A DNA stretch of 9,602 bases from an uncultured Lachnospiraceae bacterium (lineage in GTDB: Bacteria; Bacillota; Clostridia; Lachnospirales; Lachnospiraceae): the NCBI GenBank assembly GCA_947589175.1, contig CANPZR010000084.1, forward strand, positions 1-9,602, given 5' to 3'. The notes under the pieces are model-generated. The model did not search any database. It was not told the DNA's origin and saw nothing but the letters and a program-made list of their open reading frames with translations. How positions within the stretch are numbered: the first letter of the stretch is position 1; each line of letters starts with the position of its first letter. A program made the translations under genes and the position numbers. Shown here piece after piece: positions 6,348 through 9,602 of this stretch.

Positions 6348-8185
6348 TGCGCGTTTTCAGTATTTCCCCGGTCCGGACGCTGTCCCTTGGGATCGTCCAT
6401 GCCCGGCTGGCCATTTCCAGAATTTGCCCCGTCCGGACGCTGTCCTCTGGGATTATCCATGTCCGGCTGACCGCCTCCGGGATTTTCTCCATCCGGCCGG
6501 ATATGACCGCCGCGCCCGCCGCCACCGGGCCTTCCGCCGAATCCGCCGGAACCGCCGTTCGACACGGCGACGGAATCCATCTCGATTGTCTCCTCAATCT
6601 CTCCTGCCTTTAGTGTGTAGTTTTCTCCCTGTTTTAATTCAGAAGAACTGAAAACCACAGAATTTCCCGTCTTGACCGCCGTGTGCCGGAACAGCTCTTT
6701 CCCGTCGGCGTCAGTGATAACGATTTCATCCCCTTTATTATAGGAAGAAGAAAGATTGTGCAAAAAGGAGCACTGGGCGGAGTCCTCGCCGAATCCCTCC
6801 GCCATGCCGGAGTTTCCGAGCGCCAGAATCGTACCGCCGTTGATCACGATTTTCCCTCCCCGCTCCGCCCCGGTATCCAGCGCGCCGTTGCCGCTGCTCG
6901 TGGGGCCGTTTACAAGGATAGTTCCCCCCTCAATCAAAAGGTCTCCGTTGGAATCCAAGCCGTCGCCCTCCGCGTTGACCGTAATCGTTCCGCCAGATAT
7001 GGTCAATTCCGGCGTATCGCCGCTGGCGTTCACGCCATCGTCCAGAGAAGTGACATCCATCTCGCCGCCTGCAATCTGAATCTGATTTCCCTCCAGCCCC
7101 TCGTAGGCTTTCGTCAGGCGGATATTTCCTCCTGTGATATTTAACAGATTATCTGCGTGCATCCCGTCGTCTCCGCTGGCCGCCTCAATGGTTCCCCCGG
7201 AAATACCCAGCGTTCCGTTGGAGTGAAAGGCATCGTCGTAAGAGTCCACCGAAAAGGTTCCTCCCGTGACCGACAGGTTATTTCCCGCTTTAAACGCCTT
7301 GGCGCTCTCCTCATCCTGCTCGGACATATCCCAGCCGGAATCCGCCCGACGCCATTTGTCATTGGAGGAAAATGTGGCGTTTTCGCTTCCCTCACCGGTA
7401 AATACCTTAAAATCTCCTCCCTCAATCATCAGATCCTGATCCGCCTGCACGCCGTCGTTTTTCGCCGTGATATCCAGCGTGCCCCCCGCAATACACAGGG
7501 ATTTCTTGCAGTTGATGCCGTCGTTTCGATAGCCAGACACCTGAAGGGATCCCTCTCCCGTTATGGACATGTCTCCCTCCGAGCTGATTGCCGCTCCACT
7601 GGCCGTGCCGGAATCCGCCGTCGCGCTGTCTGTGTTGGAACCGGCGGTCGCACTGTCTGTGCTTTCCGTTAGATCCGCCTCGCTCCCGCTCTTAAACTGG
7701 TTCTCTGAACCCGCTTTTAGCTGAATCGAGGTGTGCGCCGCCTTCTGAGACTCAAACGCCTTGCCGGACGTGTTGGTGACGTCCACGCCGTCCAGCACGA
7801 GGACGACCACGTCCTCCTCCCCTGCGTCCACCTCGATTTTCCCCTGGCTCAATGTCCCAGAGAGAATATAGGTGCCCGCCTTTTTGATCTGTACCTCGTC
7901 CTCCCGCACTCTGGCGCCCTCGCCGGAAATCTGCGTGTCATTCTGTTTCAGGGAAATCCTGGTGGCGTTCGCCTCGTCCGCCTCCGGGATGTCTGCTGCC
8001 GTCAGCGCGGCGCCCGTGACAGACGCCCCCGAGGCAGAAATTCCTGAGTCAGAAGTTTCCGGGTTTCCAGAAGCCAATGGCTCAGATTTCCCATTTCTAT
8101 TGAGGCAAAAAATAATTATAAGAGCCACGACCAGAACCGCCGCGGCGGCAATTCCTATAATCTGATTCTTTTTCAGCTGTTTCAT
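6332..8185 (-). CDS. Membrane-anchored beta-helix carbohydrate-binding protein (Cthe_2159 family)
   Basis: Predicted 617-residue surface protein. Residues 1-8 are basic (MKQLKKNQ) and 9-28 form one hydrophobic segment followed by NRNGK; there is no lipobox, so it is probably a signal anchor with the rest outside. A Ser/Ala-rich linker (38-75) leads to the core domain (about 77-540). The core is a series of beta-helix rungs marked by GG(T/D/N/E) turns near 234, 256, 308, 330, 352, 373, 398, 420 and 450, alternating with acidic turns (NDG 243, DDA 318, DDG 339 and 382, EGDG 406) that could bind calcium. This pattern matches the Cthe_2159 family, whose founding member from Clostridium thermocellum is a calcium-containing beta-helix that binds acidic sugars and cellulose. 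Residues 544-617 are a Gly/Pro/Asp-rich tail with 20-residue repeats. The start at 8185 follows GGAGGG by six bases; an ATG at 8209 lacks a site. It follows the DUF4956 gene by 50 bases. Confidence 0.82.
   Translation of the reverse strand: MKQLKKNQIIGIAAAAVLVVALIIIFCLNRNGKSEPLASGNPETSDSGISASGASVTGAALTAADIPEADEANATRISLKQNDTQISGEGARVREDEVQIKKAGTYILSGTLSQGKIEVDAGEEDVVVLVLDGVDVTNTSGKAFESQKAAHTSIQLKAGSENQFKSGSEADLTESTDSATAGSNTDSATADSGTASGAAISSEGDMSITGEGSLQVSGYRNDGINCKKSLCIAGGTLDITAKNDGVQADQDLMIEGGDFKVFTGEGSENATFSSNDKWRRADSGWDMSEQDEESAKAFKAGNNLSVTGGTFSVDSYDDAFHSNGTLGISGGTIEAASGDDGMHADNLLNITGGNIRLTKAYEGLEGNQIQIAGGEMDVTSLDDGVNASGDTPELTISGGTITVNAEGDGLDSNGDLLIEGGTILVNGPTSSGNGALDTGAERGGKIVINGGTILALGNSGMAEGFGEDSAQCSFLHNLSSSYNKGDEIVITDADGKELFRHTAVKTGNSVVFSSSELKQGENYTLKAGEIEETIEMDSVAVSNGGSGGFGGRPGGGGRGGHIRPDGENPGGGQPDMDNPRGQRPDGANSGNGQPGMDDPKGQRPDRGNTENAQPGQL
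6335..6499 (-). repeat. 60-bp (20-residue) repeats in the C-terminal tail
   Basis: Two full units and a partial third encode RPDG(E/A)N-type blocks followed by GQP(D/G)MD(N/D)P(R/K)GQ. Unit 1 is 6440-6499, unit 2 is 6380-6439, and the partial unit is 6335-6379 (RPDRGNTENAQPGQL). Units 1 and 2 share, on the plus strand, GTCCGGACGCTGTCC at the same phase. A glycine stretch (GGSGGFGGRPGGGGRGG) precedes them. The tail is hydrophilic and probably disordered, and may cross or bind the cell wall. Confidence 0.85.
7607..7660 (-). repeat. 27-bp direct repeat coding a Ser/Thr/Ala insert
   Basis: Two 9-residue copies, TDSATAGSN (176-184) and TDSATADSG (185-193), lie back to back, followed by a partial copy TASG. 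They form a Ser/Thr/Ala-rich loop between FKSGSEADL and the AAISSEGDMSI rung of the core domain. This is a flexible insertion at a turn of the beta-helix and is not expected to be part of the fold. Confidence 0.75.
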
Positions 8186-8191
8186 CCTTTT

Positions 8192-8197
8192 CCCTCC
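8192..8197 (-). promoter_or_regulatory. Ribosome binding site of the beta-helix gene (decides the start)
   Basis: On the minus strand GGAGGG is six bases from the ATG at 8185. The upstream in-frame ATG at 8209 has no such site, and its use would put eight extra residues (MFQNGGKR) before the basic N-region. Confidence 0.75.
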
Positions 8198-8235
8198 ATT
8201 CTGGAACATTTACACGGCAGCGCCATAATCTGCCA

Positions 8236-8898
8236 TCACATTCTTTCCTGCTCGATTACGTTGCTGACGGAAACATTCAGATTTCCATTCCGGCTCCGGA
8301 CGTCGTCCAGAAATTCCTTGGGAATCTTCGCATCCTTAAAAATCACATGATATGTAAGTTCAAACAGCGTCCCCATATTGATGGTGCGCACTCTCTCCAG
8401 CTTTGCCTTTTTCGTATATTTTTCAAATAAATCGTCAAAAAGTCCCTCGTAGTCAAAATTCTCCGGCAGCGTAATTCTGAGTTCCTTTTGCGGCGTCCGG
8501 ACCGAGCCGAAATCCACAGAAGTGAGAATCAGCGTCAGCGCCCCCGCGAACAAAAAGAAAATAACCGCCACCAGCACATAGCCCATGCCGAGGGCCAGGC
8601 CGATCGCCACGGAAGTAAACACGGCGGCGATTTCCCTCGCCGTCCCCGGCACGCTGCGGAACCGGACAAGCGCGAAAGAGCCCGCCACGGCAATTCCCGT
8701 TCCGATATTTCCATTTACTAACATGATTACCAGACACACCACCATCGGCAGAAGCGCCAGCGCGATGGCGTAGCTTGTACTGTGCTCGCACCGCCACATA
8801 AAGACCATGGCGGACAGAACTCCCAGAATCATGGCCGTCCCCAGACAGATGACCAAGGTCGGCATCGATAATGTACCTGAAATAATACTGCTCAACAT
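8236..8898 (-). CDS. DUF4956 multi-pass membrane protein
   Basis: 220-residue protein with an N-terminal membrane half and a soluble C-terminal half. Hydrophobic segments lie at about 13-34, 42-61 and 92-126 (long enough for two passes), with a weaker one at 65-76. Between them is the family's most conserved block, GSFALVRFRSVPGTAREI (73-90), rich in Arg, which could handle anionic groups. Residues 133-220 form a soluble alpha/beta-looking domain (PQKELRITLPENFDYEGLFDDLFEKY). DUF4956 has no established biochemical function. The gene overlaps the VTC-domain gene by 7 bases (ATGTTGA), and its AGGAGG (8911-8916) is inside that gene, 12 bases from the start, a rather long spacing. This suggests translational coupling and a fixed stoichiometry. 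I infer, but cannot show, that it is the membrane partner of the polymerase. Confidence 0.88.
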   Translation of the reverse strand: MLSSIISGTLSMPTLVICLGTAMILGVLSAMVFMWRCEHSTSYAIALALLPMVVCLVIMLVNGNIGTGIAVAGSFALVRFRSVPGTAREIAAVFTSVAIGLALGMGYVLVAVIFFLFAGALTLILTSVDFGSVRTPQKELRITLPENFDYEGLFDDLFEKYTKKAKLERVRTINMGTLFELTYHVIFKDAKIPKEFLDDVRSRNGNLNVSVSNVIEQERM

Positions 8899-9602
8899 AA
8901 TTTTTCATATCCTCCTGATTTAAAAAGATTTCTTGCGATATAATTTTGATAACAGGTTCCATATTTGGAAAAAGAACCCGAATATATCCTGTGCTCACTG
9001 AGATCGTCCACCAGCCACATCGGTATCCCGTATGGCACCTTGACTTCCATAATAATACGGCGCTCCGGCAAGAGCGGCTCCCCCTCGTCTCCCGCCCGAA
9101 GATCCAGCTCCTCCGTGCGAAACCGGATATTTTCATCAAATGTCACCCGGATGTCCTCGCCATTTTTCCCCGCAAAGGCAATCCGGTCATAGGCGAGGTA
9201 GACCTTCGGCTCCGGCCGGTACATCCGCAGAAAACTGAGGATTTCCTTCTGAATCTGGGCGTCCTTATCCAACTCCTCGTGCCTGTCCACAAATCCCCGG
9301 ATGTCCTCATACGGCGCCGCCACCCTGCGCTTGTAAACAACGCCATTGTACTTCTTCTTGATCTCCGCGAAAACCGCCGCGTCCTCTCCCGGCACCCCGT
9401 AGCTGCGGATCCGGAATTTTTCCTTGTAAATCGGCTTTTCCACCGACCGCCGCACCAGATCGAACAGCGCCGTGTCGTAATAAATATTGCATATGGTGTA
9501 CTTCCCGAACTCATCCGGTTCCATGTTGTCCCGGATGACCGGAACAATCTGTTCGTACTGCTCCGGCGTCAGAATGAATTTCTTCTCGTACCGCCTGAAT
9601 GT
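8892..9602 (-). CDS. VTC-domain polyphosphate polymerase (5' end outside window)
   Basis: Partial protein; 236 residues and the stop are visible and the reading frame is open to the window edge. It is a VTC domain of the triphosphate-tunnel metalloenzyme fold, which in the eukaryotic VTC complex polymerises ATP gamma-phosphate into polyphosphate. Visible signatures, numbered from the first codon in the window, are the N-terminal RRYEKKF (3-9), NIYYDT (39-44), YKEKFRIRSYG with Lys62/Arg64/Arg66 (59-69), AEIKKKYNGVVYKRR (79-93), YDRIAF with Arg140, RVTFDENIR with Asp156, IIMEVKVP with Glu186/Lys188, and FSKYGTCY with Lys213. These charged residues alternate as expected for strands lining the tunnel. 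The 5' part missing here is probably short, since RRYEKKF lies near the N-terminus in this family. Unlike eukaryotic Vtc4, no SPX or transmembrane part is visible; the membrane function may be supplied by the overlapping DUF4956 gene. Confidence 0.88.
   Translation of the reverse strand, partial: TFRRYEKKFILTPEQYEQIVPVIRDNMEPDEFGKYTICNIYYDTALFDLVRRSVEKPIYKEKFRIRSYGVPGEDAAVFAEIKKKYNGVVYKRRVAAPYEDIRGFVDRHEELDKDAQIQKEILSFLRMYRPEPKVYLAYDRIAFAGKNGEDIRVTFDENIRFRTEELDLRAGDEGEPLLPERRIIMEVKVPYGIPMWLVDDLSEHRIYSGSFSKYGTCYQNYIARNLFKSGGYEKLC
8911..8916 (-). promoter_or_regulatory. Ribosome binding site of the DUF4956 gene
   Basis: AGGAGG on the minus strand, inside the last codons of the VTC gene (it encodes part of GGYEKLC). 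The 12-base gap to the ATG at 8898 is longer than usual; an ATG at 8906-8908 is closer but is in the wrong frame for the membrane protein. Confidence 0.6.

Noticed and set aside
8186..8209. ATG at 8209 as the start of the beta-helix protein
   Set aside because: There is no Shine-Dalgarno before it, while the ATG at 8185 has GGAGGG six bases upstream and begins directly with the basic region of the signal anchor.
8453..9139. A 228-codon minus-strand frame spanning the VTC/DUF4956 junction
   Set aside because: It overlaps two well-supported genes in another frame and has no domain signature; the AGGAGG near its inner ATG serves the overlapping DUF4956 gene.

Overview
The window reads as a piece of chromosome from an anaerobic, moderately GC-rich Clostridia-type Firmicute, most likely a gut Lachnospiraceae-like organism. 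The grounds are strong AAGGAGG-type ribosome binding sites, an oxygen-sensitive pyruvate formate-lyase system, and a Cthe_2159-type carbohydrate-binding protein next to VTC and DUF4956 genes, a combination typical of Clostridia. The taxon is an inference from gene content; there is no rRNA marker here. All six genes lie on the minus strand, so transcription runs from high to low coordinates. They are packed tightly, with no gene-free stretch longer than about 115 bases.

Right end (9602 to 6332), first in transcription order: a three-gene surface/polyphosphate cluster. It holds a VTC-domain polyphosphate polymerase (5' end outside the window), a DUF4956 multi-pass membrane protein overlapping it by 7 bases, and a 617-residue membrane-anchored beta-helix protein of the Cthe_2159 carbohydrate-binding family. 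The last protein ends in a Gly/Pro/Asp-rich tail built of 20-residue repeats. The three probably work together at the envelope; what they make or move is not established.

Middle (6291 to 3235): a consensus-like promoter followed by pflB and pflA, joined by an ATGA stop/start overlap. PflB splits pyruvate plus CoA into acetyl-CoA and formate; PflA installs the glycyl radical that PflB needs. All key catalytic residues are present.

Left end (3127 to 1): metY (O-acetylhomoserine sulfhydrylase, PLP-dependent methionine/cysteine synthesis) and, 16 bases further on, a TetM/EF-G-like translation GTPase that runs off the window. The GTPase gene carries the most unusual structure in the window: five 17-base palindromes at an exact 18-base period, in frame, encoding a Ser/Met/Asn hexapeptide repeat inserted in a loop of the C-terminal part. 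The palindrome arms differ between units but mostly keep their pairing, which looks like a coding-tolerant palindromic repeat element.
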